A model generated the notes under the pieces. That model did not search any database. It was not told where the DNA came from and saw only the letters and a program-made list of their open reading frames with translations. This document shows positions 7,060 through 15,978 of a stretch of 64,000 bases of DNA, piece by piece (the first letter of the stretch is position 1; every line of letters begins with the position of its first letter). This DNA comes from Anaerofustis butyriciformans (GTDB lineage: Bacteria > Bacillota > Clostridia > Eubacteriales > Anaerofustaceae): the NCBI RefSeq assembly GCF_036289385.1, contig NZ_JAYFFH010000008.1, positions 1 through 64,000 of the forward strand. Direction: 5' to 3'. Made by a program: the position numbers and the translations under genes.

Positions 7060-7453
7060 TGTTTATGCGGATAATCAAAAATCAGATATAAAATTTAATA
7101 TAAATTATTATAATTTAGATATACCAAGAAAGGCATATGTTGATAGAAGAATAGAAATAATAGGTTATATTTTATTAAGGGAACTTATTAAAAGTCATAA
7201 AATGTATGATTACAAGGAAATAAAAGATATTATTTTAAATTATTATGATAATATATTTACTTGTTCAGAAAATATAAATGAAATAATAAACAAAATAAAA
7301 AAAGAAATAAAGAATATACCTGCATATTTAATTGAAAATATGGAAGAAGAAATCAAAACAGATGAAGATATGTTTTTTGAATTATATTCAAAAGATAATA
7401 TGTCTAAAAGACAAAAACAAGGTAAAAAAGGTTTACTATATCCAAAATTATAA
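7052..7453 (+). pseudogene. Chromosomal gene interrupted by the element, 3' part
   Basis: A frame of 133 codons is open from just after a TGA at 7049 to the stop at 7453 (YADNQKSDIKF...KGLLYPKL). No start codon or ribosome binding site lies at its beginning; the first ATG in frame is at 7202 and also lacks a Shine-Dalgarno. It is lysine- and glutamate-rich, predicted helical and soluble. I do not recognise the family. The codon use is that of the chromosome, and the frame reads up to the transposon end, so the element appears to have inserted into this gene. Confidence 0.6.
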
Positions 7454-7517
7454 AAATAAATTTATTTGATGTTTATAGATATCCTTTTATGGTATAAAAT
7501 ATGAGTAGGAGGATAAG

Positions 7518-8411
7518 ATGAATCTTTATCAGGTAATAAAAGATATTAAAGGCTTTATACAAAAATTAAGTGATGATCTTATTTATACTTTCGCTGCGCA
7601 GACAGCCTTTTTTATGATGTTTTCTTTTGTTCCTTTGATAATGATTATTGTTTTACTGGTTCAGTATTTGCCTTTTTCTCAATCAGAACTTATAAGTATA
7701 TCGGTGCATATATTTCCGCAGGCTTTATCAAGTTTTATAACGAGCTTATTTAAGGGGCTTTATATAAATTATTCCGGAACGGTTTTATTTATTACATTTA
7801 TAACTCTTCTTTGGTCTGCTTCAAAAGGGATTTATGCAATATCAAAAGGGCTTAATATGATATATAAAATTGATGATGATAGAAATTATATTCATATAAG
7901 AGGTGTATCTTTAATTTATACTATATGTTTCGGTTTGATAATTTTGTCAATTATTATTTTATTGATATTTGGAATAAATATAGTTAAATTTCTTGAAAGT
8001 AAATTATTTTTTATAAGTTCAATTCATATAAATTATAGTTATTTTGGAGGACTTTTACTATTAAGTATTATATTTTTAATAATGTTTTGCTTTTTACCAA
8101 AGAGAAAATTTAAAATAAGAGAAGAAATTCCGGGAGCTATATTTTCTGCTGCGGGATGGATTGTTTTTTCAGTATTATATTCTTTGTATATAACAAGGGT
8201 AGGAGTAAATTCTCTTATATATGGTTCTCTTAGTGCTGTTATTTTATTTATGTTATGGTTGTACTTTTGCATGTATATTATTTTTCTTGGCGGGGAAATA
8301 AATGTCATACTTCAAAAATACAATGTAAAAAAAATATTAAAACGATGGTTTACTAAACCAAGAAGAAAAAGAACTTTTAAAGATTATGTTAAATTAATAT
8401 TAAATAAATAA
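7518..8411 (+). CDS. YihY/BrkB-family inner membrane protein
   Basis: The 297-residue protein has about six hydrophobic segments and the YihY (formerly RNase BN/BrkB) signature blocks: TFAAQTAFFMMFSFVPLIM near residue 25-43, LLWSASKGIYAISKGLNMIY near 97-116, and a basic cytosolic tail. The function of the family is unsettled; it is not a ribonuclease in most members. Start ATG 7518 follows GTAGGAGGATAAG. It stands alone before a bidirectional terminator shared with the convergent SGNH hydrolase. Confidence 0.88.
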   Translation: MNLYQVIKDIKGFIQKLSDDLIYTFAAQTAFFMMFSFVPLIMIIVLLVQYLPFSQSELISISVHIFPQALSSFITSLFKGLYINYSGTVLFITFITLLWSASKGIYAISKGLNMIYKIDDDRNYIHIRGVSLIYTICFGLIILSIIILLIFGINIVKFLESKLFFISSIHINYSYFGGLLLLSIIFLIMFCFLPKRKFKIREEIPGAIFSAAGWIVFSVLYSLYITRVGVNSLIYGSLSAVILFMLWLYFCMYIIFLGGEINVILQKYNVKKILKRWFTKPRRKRTFKDYVKLILNK

Positions 8412-8434
8412 AAGACCTATATTATAGGTCTTTT
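8410..8434. terminator. Bidirectional terminator
   Basis: Perfect 12-bp inverted repeat AAAAGACCTATA/TATAGGTCTTTT lies between the convergent yihY and SGNH hydrolase genes and overlaps the ends of both. Confidence 0.8.
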
Positions 8435-8949
8435 ATTACTTTATTTAATTCTTTAGCCAATAGTTTTGCAGAATATTCATTGAAATGAACTCCATCTATT
8501 GTTAAAATTTTTCCATTTTTAAAATCATTGTATTGTATATCAAAAATATTTATAAATAAAAAATTATATTTTTTACATAATGCACTTATAATTTTATTTC
8601 TGCCAATTATGGATTTAGTATCAAAATTATAAAATTCTACAAATGGAAGTGAAATAAATATAACTTTTTTGTTATGTTCTTTTAGTAATTTAACTATTTT
8701 TTCGTATATTGATGCAAATTGTTGTTCATTACTAAAAGAAAATAAAACATCATTTATTCCTATAAAAATTATGTAGTATTCATATATATTATCTTTTTGT
8801 AAGAAATTTTTTAATCTTAAATACATTCCTTCTGTTGTATCACCGTCAATACCTTTATTTATTGTTTTGTGATTTCTATCTAAATAACTTCTATATGAAT
8901 AACCTATTTCACCATTTGTTAAACTGTCTCCAAAACAAATTATATCCAT
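8422..8949 (-). CDS. SGNH/GDSL-family hydrolase
   Basis: The 175-residue esterase/lipase-like protein has block I FGDSLTNG with the catalytic serine (residues about 5-12), block III GINDVLF with Gly-x-Asn-Asp, and block V DGVHFNEYS carrying the catalytic Asp and His near residue 155. There is no signal peptide, so it is cytoplasmic. The start is ATG 8949 because GGAG lies nine bases upstream; a TTG further out overlaps that site. Such small proteins act as esterases on unknown substrates. It is convergent with yihY. Confidence 0.85.
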   Translation of the reverse strand: MDIICFGDSLTNGEIGYSYRSYLDRNHKTINKGIDGDTTEGMYLRLKNFLQKDNIYEYYIIFIGINDVLFSFSNEQQFASIYEKIVKLLKEHNKKVIFISLPFVEFYNFDTKSIIGRNKIISALCKKYNFLFINIFDIQYNDFKNGKILTIDGVHFNEYSAKLLAKELNKVIKDL

Positions 8950-9129
8950 ATTATTTTTCTCCAAAACGAAATTTTTAATATAAATGATATTATAGATGTT
9001 TTTTTATATAAATAGTATAATATATAAAAGATTGAAATGTAAAGAAAAGAAAATTAATATTGATTATATAGAAATTTATAGACTTTATTAGTTAATAAAA
9101 AATTTTGAGTAATATAAGACCAAAAAAAA

Positions 9130-9205
9130 TGGAGCTATTAGTCGGACTCGAACCGACGACCTACTCATTACGAATGAGTTACTCTACCAGCTGAGTTATA
9201 ATAGC
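9130..9205 (-). tRNA. tRNA-Thr (anticodon CGT)
   Basis: The minus strand folds as a complete cloverleaf of 76 bases with encoded CCA. The acceptor is GCTATTA/TAATAGC, the D stem ACTC/GAGT, the anticodon stem ACTCA/TGAGT with loop TTCGTAA, and the T arm GTCGG-TTCGAGT-CCGAC. Anticodon CGT reads ACG threonine codons. Confidence 0.95.
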
Positions 9206-9307
9206 CCATTTACAATATTATATTTTAATTAAATTATTATTAAGTGTCAAGGGATTTGTTTACTAATAAAAATAATTTAGTATAATATAACTAGAGGTGA
9301 ATAGATC

Positions 9308-10153
9308 ATGTTTAGCTTTATAAAAAAGAAGAAAAAAGGTATATGTTTTAGTGGTGGAGGAGTAAAAGGTTTTGCTCATATAGGTGTAATTAAAGCATTG
9401 GAAGAAAATGGAATAAAGTTTGATATGGCAAGTGGAAACAGTGCCGGAAGTATAGTAGGAGCTTTATATTCTCTTGGAATAAGTGCCGACGAAATGCTTG
9501 ATTACTCTTTAAGTATGGAAGTAAGAGATATAATTAATTATAAAAGTATTAGAAGCAAGTTGAGTTTTGCATCTCCAAAAGAGTTTTTAAATTCATTTAA
9601 GGGCATAAATTTTTCTCCTGCCATTGATTCTGAAAATATAGAGAAATTTTTTGTGGGTATTGCCGGAGATAAATTATTTAATGAAACAAAAATTCCTTTT
9701 TATGCTGTAAGTGTTGATTTGAAAAGCGGAAAACTTATTATTATGGATAAAGGAAGACTTGCAACAGCCATAAGGGCAAGTAGTGCAATTCCGGGAGTTT
9801 TTACTCCAGTAATTACAAACAAATATCATTTAGTTGATGGACTTGTATTAAATAATATGCCGGCTGATATTTTAAAAGATAAAGGTGCAGATAAAGTTTT
9901 AAGTATTAATTTAAAGGCATATTCCAAAATAGGGACAGACAGCACAAAATATTTTGATATGATTTTTTCAACTATTGATATTATGGCAGACAGAAGTCTT
10001 ATCCCTGGTATCCAAGCATCTGATTTGATTCTAAATCCCTATTTGGAAGATACAAAATTAAAAATGGATGAAAATTATATAAAACAAGTTTATGAACTTG
10101 GATATAAGGAAGCAAACGCACATATGAATGAAATAGTAAAAATGTTTAAATAA
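9308..10153 (+). CDS. Patatin-like phospholipase (RssA/YlbK-type)
   Basis: The 281-residue protein has the oxyanion-hole motif GGGVKGFAHIGV (about residues 16-27), the nucleophile elbow GNSAGS (G-x-S-x-G) near residue 43-48, and the second catalytic residue in LVDGLVLNN near residue 177. These form the Ser-Asp dyad of bacterial patatins, which hydrolyse acyl esters of lipids. There is no signal peptide. Start ATG 9308 follows AGAGGTGAATAG. It is a single gene closed by a bidirectional terminator with the sorC-like gene. Confidence 0.9.
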   Translation: MFSFIKKKKKGICFSGGGVKGFAHIGVIKALEENGIKFDMASGNSAGSIVGALYSLGISADEMLDYSLSMEVRDIINYKSIRSKLSFASPKEFLNSFKGINFSPAIDSENIEKFFVGIAGDKLFNETKIPFYAVSVDLKSGKLIIMDKGRLATAIRASSAIPGVFTPVITNKYHLVDGLVLNNMPADILKDKGADKVLSINLKAYSKIGTDSTKYFDMIFSTIDIMADRSLIPGIQASDLILNPYLEDTKLKMDENYIKQVYELGYKEANAHMNEIVKMFK

Positions 10154-10183
10154 AAAAGACTGCTTGGCAGTCTTTTTTAAATA
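10152..10183. terminator. Bidirectional terminator
   Basis: AAAAAAGACTGC-TTG-GCAGTCTTTTTT sits between the convergent patatin and SorC-family genes. Confidence 0.85.
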
Positions 10184-11148
10184 TTAATTAAACTTTTTGC
10201 TAAATCATAATCAATTATTAATACATCGGCAAGTCCACCTTTAACGGCGGCCTTAACACTATATTTTTTATGTTCTCCGCTTACAATAATAATTTTTGTT
10301 GGAATATTTTTAAAATCTTCATAAGATATTCCTATTGTTCTGTTTTTTAGAGATGTATTGCATTCTTCACCTTGTTCGTTTATAAGGCGAAGACCAACAT
10401 CAGCATAAACTTTTTGTTCTTTTAATTCTTCAAGTTGTTTTTGTGAAAAATAGTTTTCATTACATAAATACGATGTCATGTCAGGGTAAAAAGAACCTAC
10501 CCCAGATACAACAATATTTACATTTTTAAATTTCTCAAATACTTCATGATTATCCATTCTATTTATAAGCATTTTGGCTTCGTATTCTGTGTTAGCGTGT
10601 CCCGGTGCTTTTATTGTGTAGTTTTCACCTCCAAAAGACATTGCCATTCTTTCTGTTAGGGTATCGACATTGAAATCTCTATGTATTTTATCTAAACTTC
10701 CGTGTAATGTAACAAACTGAGTATCAGTTTTTTTACATGGATTAAAAGAATTTATCATATGATACATTGTTCTTCCAAATGTTATACCTAAAATATCATT
10801 ATCTTTTATAATTCTTTGAATGTATTGAGCCCCTTCAAATGCAACAAGTTTTTTTATGTCATCTTTTTCGGGAGTAAATCTTTTTTCCATCCATCTTGCA
10901 ATAATTACATCTTTTAAATTAAACTTTTCTTTTATAATTTCTTCCAAATCAGCAACTTCCAATACCTTTTCGTCCACAACAAAAGATACCATTTTTTCCT
11001 TTTTTGCGTTATTTAAAAGTCTGGATACTGTGGAAATTGATATGTTCAGTTTTTTTGATATTTTACTTTGTGAAAGTCCTTTTTCATAATATAAAAATGT
11101 AGTCTTCATCATTAGAGATGTAGATTGTCTGTAAATTTGTGGATCCAT
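10177..11148 (-). CDS. SorC-family sugar-binding transcriptional regulator
   Basis: The 323-residue protein has an N-terminal HTH (GLSQSKISKKLNISISTVSR, about residues 24-43) and a C-terminal sugar-phosphate-binding domain of the SorC/DeoR-like type, with motifs such as LGITFGRTMYHMI and VVSGVGSFYPD. It is divergent from the RuBisCO-like gene, with two 17-bp direct repeats in the shared upstream region, so it very likely controls that gene in response to a phosphorylated sugar. In B. subtilis the same family includes DeoR, which controls a deoC operon; a DeoC-like gene lies just beyond the RuBisCO-like gene here. The effector is unknown. Confidence 0.87.
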   Translation of the reverse strand: MDPQIYRQSTSLMMKTTFLYYEKGLSQSKISKKLNISISTVSRLLNNAKKEKMVSFVVDEKVLEVADLEEIIKEKFNLKDVIIARWMEKRFTPEKDDIKKLVAFEGAQYIQRIIKDNDILGITFGRTMYHMINSFNPCKKTDTQFVTLHGSLDKIHRDFNVDTLTERMAMSFGGENYTIKAPGHANTEYEAKMLINRMDNHEVFEKFKNVNIVVSGVGSFYPDMTSYLCNENYFSQKQLEELKEQKVYADVGLRLINEQGEECNTSLKNRTIGISYEDFKNIPTKIIIVSGEHKKYSVKAAVKGGLADVLIIDYDLAKSLINI

Positions 11149-11230
11149 ATATTCTCCTTAGTTTATGTTCTAATATAATTATAAATATTAAATAAGATAA
11201 TTCAAGAATGATAAACAGAAAATGATTATT

Positions 11231-11268
11231 GTTAGTGCAAAAATTTTCATTCTAACGCAAAAATTTTC
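11231..11268. promoter_or_regulatory. Direct-repeat operator of the RuBisCO-like gene
   Basis: TTAGTGCAAAAATTTTC and CTAACGCAAAAATTTTC recur with a 20-base period (two helical turns) immediately upstream of the -35 box. Face-aligned direct repeats suit a tetrameric SorC regulator encoded divergently. Confidence 0.6.
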
Positions 11269-11272
11269 TGTA

Positions 11273-11301
11273 TTGAAAGATTTAAAAACCAATAATATAC
11301 T
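11273..11301 (+). promoter_or_regulatory. Promoter of the RuBisCO-like gene
   Basis: TTGAAA, a 17-base spacer and TATACT; ATG follows 34 bases later behind TTAGGAGG. Confidence 0.7.
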
Positions 11302-11334
11302 ATAGACATAGAAAGATTTAGGAGGATAAAAATT

Positions 11335-12666
<1,332 letters not shown>

Positions 12667-12710
12667 TATAAATATTTATATAAAATATTCATTATTAAAT
12701 AAATAAACAA

Positions 12711-12738
12711 AACACGAGGATTTTATCCTCGTGTTTTT
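12711..12738 (+). terminator. Terminator after the RuBisCO-like gene
   Basis: ACACGAGGAT-TTT-ATCCTCGTGT followed by TTTT, 45 bases after the stop. Confidence 0.85.
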
Positions 12739-12792
12739 ATGTATTAAATATTTTATTTAATAATGTTTGTACTAAATTAAATATAATGAATT

Positions 12793-12821
12793 AAAAAAGA
12801 CATCACCTTGGATGTCTTTTT
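12793..12821. terminator. Second, bidirectional terminator
   Basis: AAAAGACATC-ACCTTG-GATGTCTTTTT with A and T runs on both sides lies between the convergent RuBisCO-like and DeoC-like genes. It would serve the DeoC-like gene on the minus strand. Confidence 0.75.
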
Positions 12822-12916
12822 ATATAAAGTTGTTTTAATTTTTATGGGTAGGGTATAAAGTATAAGGTTAAAATATTATTTACAAAATTTTTTCTTAACT
12901 TATTCTATTAAGTTTT

Positions 12917-13609
12917 TTATTCGCCAAATCTTTTTTTAGCATCTTCTAAAATTGTTCCTGCTGTTCTAACACCAAGACCAAATCTGTTACAGCCTGCTTC
13001 AATCATTTCTATTACTGTATCTAAATCTTTTACTCCGCCTGCAGCTTTGATTAATGCATCATCACCGATTGTTTCTTTAATGATTTTTATTGTATCAACT
13101 GTTGTTGGTTTTGGTCCCCAACCAGTTCCTGTTTTAACATATGTAACTCCGGCTTTTACTGCAAGTTCACTTGCTTTTCTGATTTCGTCATCTGTTAAGT
13201 AACAAATTTCGATGATTGCTTTTACAGGTACACCGTCAGCAGCATCAACAACAGCTTTAATATCATCAACAAAGTAATCATATTTACCTGATTTTAAAGC
13301 ACTTACGTTACTTACCATGTCTAATTCTTGACATCCCATTTTAATATTTTCTTTTGCTTCTATTATTTTATTTGCAGTTGTTGCAGCACCGCTTGGGAAA
13401 CTTACAACCCCTGTTGTAACGATATCAGGATAATCTTTTAATTTATCAATAGTATATTTTGTAACCCATGGCATTGGAGAAGCACATATACAATTGTATT
13501 TTATAACAGTATCGATCATTTCATCAACTTCATCCATTACTATATCTGTTCTAACTGTACTAACATCCACCATTCTGTTAATATTTGTGAAATCAAAATC
13601 TTTTTTCAT
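12917..13609 (-). CDS. DeoC-family aldolase (deoxyribose-phosphate aldolase-like)
   Basis: The 230-residue TIM-barrel class I aldolase keeps the Schiff-base lysine (TYVKTGTGWGP), the second lysine (IKAAGGVKDLD) and the ELDMV aspartate of DeoC. The usual N-terminal DHTLL motif is replaced by VDVSTVRTD, so it belongs to a divergent branch and its substrate may not be 2-deoxyribose-5-phosphate. Start ATG 13609 is set by CGGAGG six bases upstream; longer in-frame starts lie 5' of that site. It converges on the RuBisCO-like gene across two terminators. A shared sugar-phosphate pathway is an inference. No deoxyribose or nucleoside genes (deoD, deoB, pdp) are seen nearby. Confidence 0.85.
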   Translation of the reverse strand: MKKDFDFTNINRMVDVSTVRTDIVMDEVDEMIDTVIKYNCICASPMPWVTKYTIDKLKDYPDIVTTGVVSFPSGAATTANKIIEAKENIKMGCQELDMVSNVSALKSGKYDYFVDDIKAVVDAADGVPVKAIIEICYLTDDEIRKASELAVKAGVTYVKTGTGWGPKPTTVDTIKIIKETIGDDALIKAAGGVKDLDTVIEMIEAGCNRFGLGVRTAGTILEDAKKRFGE

Positions 13610-13760
13610 TTTAAACCTCCGAGAAATAAACATCATTATCTTTTGTAATTTTATAATAACAGGTAATTACCTTTTTGTAAAGTATTTTTTTATTTTTTTG
13701 TATAAAATATATTCATTGTCATTTTTTATGATATAATGTCATTTATATAAGGAGGAGAGT

Positions 13761-14096
13761 ATGATAAGTTTAATTCTTGGAATTGGATTTTCATTTGAAG
13801 CAGCAGGTATATTCATTTCAATAATTTTTGCTTTGAAAAATATAATATTTAATGATACACATCCTATTTTATTGTTTATTTTAATTTTTTATGCTCTCAT
13901 ATGTTTTTTTGTCGGTCAATTATTTTTTTATTTGGCAAGAAAGAAATATGATGTTGAAAGTATTATGGAAATTCCTATTTTAAATATTAATGTTAAAGAA
14001 GATAAAAAATTAGAACATATAATTGAAGGCAGAGATATAGCCGAAATAAAAGACGGGAAAATAACATTTGTAGAAAAAGATGAAAATGAAGAATAA
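13761..14096 (+). CDS. Small membrane protein, unknown function
   Basis: The 111-residue protein has two hydrophobic segments (about residues 2-26 and 36-60) and a charged, acidic cytosolic tail with EIPILNINVKEDKKLEHIIEG. Start ATG 13761 follows AAGGAGGAG, and a TATAAT box lies about 30 bases upstream. I do not recognise the family. It is a single gene between divergent deoC-like and convergent proX-like genes, closed by a hairpin. Confidence 0.7.
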   Translation: MISLILGIGFSFEAAGIFISIIFALKNIIFNDTHPILLFILIFYALICFFVGQLFFYLARKKYDVESIMEIPILNINVKEDKKLEHIIEGRDIAEIKDGKITFVEKDENEE

Positions 14097-14125
14097 AAAA
14101 GAAGTACTTTTGTACTTCTTTTTTA
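14095..14125. terminator. Bidirectional terminator
   Basis: AAAAAAGAAGTAC-TTTT-GTACTTCTTTTTT between convergent genes. Confidence 0.85.
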
Positions 14126-14611
14126 TTCTTCAATATTGCATATTATAATTCTATTTTGATATTTTTCTATTGCTTTTATTATATCTTCAAAAGATAAAAA
14201 AATACTTGCAGAATTTTCCATTGGATGAATACCTACAATTTCGTTTTTTAAGTCTTTGCTAAAAACAGATATTACTTTATTTTCTTTGTCATTTATAACA
14301 GCAAGAGGCGTAACACTTCCTTTAGATACGTTAAGAATTTCTTCTACATCATTACCCATTGCAAAACTAAGTCTTCTGCTTCCTATTTCCTTTCTTAATT
14401 TTTTTAAGTCAGCTTTTTGATTTGGAGGAAGTGTAACTAAATAATAATTAAGCTTTTTATCATCTCTTAAGAAAAGATTTTTTGCAATTTTTTCTTTATT
14501 TGGGATTGAAAGTTCGTTTATTTCATCTATTGTATAAGCTCTTTTATGTTCGTATTTTTCATATTTAATGTTTAACTTATCCAAATATTCGTATGTTTCT
14601 TGTTTATTCAT
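14123..14611 (-). CDS. YbaK/ProX-type aminoacyl-tRNA deacylase
   Basis: The 162-residue protein belongs to the YbaK/EbsC superfamily that hydrolyses mischarged tRNA in trans. The sequence KIAKNLFLRDDKKLNYYLVT carries the conserved lysine of the ProXp-ala/PrdX branch near residue 43, and GSVTPLAVINDKEN near residue 92 matches the GxxxP substrate pocket. The family clears Ala-tRNA-Pro or Cys-tRNA-Pro. Which substrate applies here cannot be told by eye. The start is ATG 14611 with AAGGAATAG upstream. It is divergent from the hyd operon. Confidence 0.85.
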   Translation of the reverse strand: MNKQETYEYLDKLNIKYEKYEHKRAYTIDEINELSIPNKEKIAKNLFLRDDKKLNYYLVTLPPNQKADLKKLRKEIGSRRLSFAMGNDVEEILNVSKGSVTPLAVINDKENKVISVFSKDLKNEIVGIHPMENSASIFLSFEDIIKAIEKYQNRIIICNIEE

Positions 14612-14669
14612 TTTCTATTCCTTATTATTTTTTTTCTTATTTTACCATATTTATGGTTATATTTTAAGT

Positions 14670-14698
14670 TGTAATCAAAAATATAAAATGGTATAATC
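14670..14698 (+). promoter_or_regulatory. Promoter of the hydE-hydG-hydF operon
   Basis: TTGTAA, 17-base spacer, TATAAT. It yields a leader of about 150 bases before hydE. Confidence 0.65.
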
Positions 14699-14751
14699 AC
14701 TATGCAAGTCAAAAGAATAAATCTGATGATAAGCTTTATATAATATCTAAA

Positions 14752-14841
14752 CCTAAAGTGTTTTTCTAAGGGTAAAGAAAATAAATATTTTTATATGTTT
14801 TATTTTGTATTTAATCCCATGCTTTAGGTATGGGATTTTTT
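14752..14841 (+). promoter_or_regulatory. Candidate attenuator in the hydE leader
   Basis: An intrinsic terminator, AATCCCAT-loop-ATGGGATT plus T run (14813-14841), lies directly before the hydE ribosome binding site. Its loop contains CTTTAGG (14822-14828), perfectly complementary to CCTAAAG at 14752-14758 in the same leader. The two structures are mutually exclusive, as in a riboswitch or protein-controlled attenuator. No known riboswitch consensus is recognised. Confidence 0.5.
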
Positions 14842-14854
14842 ATTGGAGGTATTA

Positions 14855-15901
14855 TTGAAAGATATAATAAATAAGTTATATAATGACAAAATTTTATCAA
14901 GAGATGAATTTATATTTTTACTTGATAATATGAATGATGAAAACAGTAAATATCTTTTTGAACTTTCAAGAAAAAGAAGAGAAGAATATTATAAAAAAGA
15001 CATATACATAAGAGGTCTTATAGAATTTACAAATTATTGTAAAAATGATTGTTATTATTGTGGAATAAGATGTTCAAATAAGAATACAATGCGTTACAGG
15101 CTTTCAAAAGAAGATATTCTTCTTTGTGCAAAAGAGGGCTATAAATTAGGATTTAGGACATTTGTTTTGCAAGGTGGGGAAGACCCATATTTTACAGATG
15201 AAAGAATGGTTGAAATTATTTCTACATTAAGAGAAAAATATAATGATTGCGCCATAACTTTATCAATTGGTGAAAAAAGTTATGAAAGTTATAAAAAGTA
15301 TTTTGATGCAGGAGCAAACAGATATTTGTTAAGACATGAAACTGCAAATGAAGAACATTATATGAAACTTCATCCTAGCAATTTGTCACTTGAAAATAGA
15401 AAAAAATGTTTGTTTTATTTAAAGAAAATAGGTTATCAAGTTGGAAGCGGAATTATGGTTGGTTCTCCATATCAAACCAGTGAAAATTTAGCAGATGATT
15501 TGTTATTTTTAAAGGAGCTTAATCCTCATATGGTTGGAATAGGTCCTTTTATTGCTCATAAAGATACACCGTTTAAAGATAAGAATAACGGAAGTTTTAA
15601 AATGACTTTATATTTACTTGGGATAATAAGGCTTATGTTACCTCATGTTTTACTTCCTGCTACCACAGCTCTTGCAACAATAGATAAACAAGGAAGAGAA
15701 AAAGGAATTTTAGCAGGAGCAAATGTTGTAATGCCAAATTTATCTCCAAAAGAAGTAAGAAATAAATATATGCTTTATGATGGTAAGGCAAACACAGGTG
15801 ATGAAGCTGCGGAAAGTTTGGAACATTTAAGAAAAAGCATGAAAAAAATAGGATACACAGTTGTAGTCGACAGAGGAGACAGTATCTTATTAGATAATTA
15901 A
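14855..15901 (+). CDS. hydE: [FeFe]-hydrogenase H-cluster maturase HydE
   Basis: The 348-residue radical-SAM protein helps build the dithiomethylamine bridge of the H-cluster. The cluster motif CKNDCYYC (CX3CX2C) lies at about residues 62-69, and the conserved blocks LQGGEDP, RHETAN and GIMVGSPYQT follow. An upstream TTG overlaps the Shine-Dalgarno, so the start is TTG 14855, five bases after GGAGG. The gene is first in hydE-hydG-hydF behind a candidate attenuator. The cognate hydrogenase is probably the [FeFe] enzyme encoded at 37.9-39.4 kb, and possibly others outside the window. Confidence 0.93.
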   Translation: MKDIINKLYNDKILSRDEFIFLLDNMNDENSKYLFELSRKRREEYYKKDIYIRGLIEFTNYCKNDCYYCGIRCSNKNTMRYRLSKEDILLCAKEGYKLGFRTFVLQGGEDPYFTDERMVEIISTLREKYNDCAITLSIGEKSYESYKKYFDAGANRYLLRHETANEEHYMKLHPSNLSLENRKKCLFYLKKIGYQVGSGIMVGSPYQTSENLADDLLFLKELNPHMVGIGPFIAHKDTPFKDKNNGSFKMTLYLLGIIRLMLPHVLLPATTALATIDKQGREKGILAGANVVMPNLSPKEVRNKYMLYDGKANTGDEAAESLEHLRKSMKKIGYTVVVDRGDSILLDN

Positions 15902-15978
15902 TTTTAGTTATTAAAATAAATAATTTATGTAGTTAAATTATTATTGATATAAAACATTTTATGAAAAGGAGAAATGTT

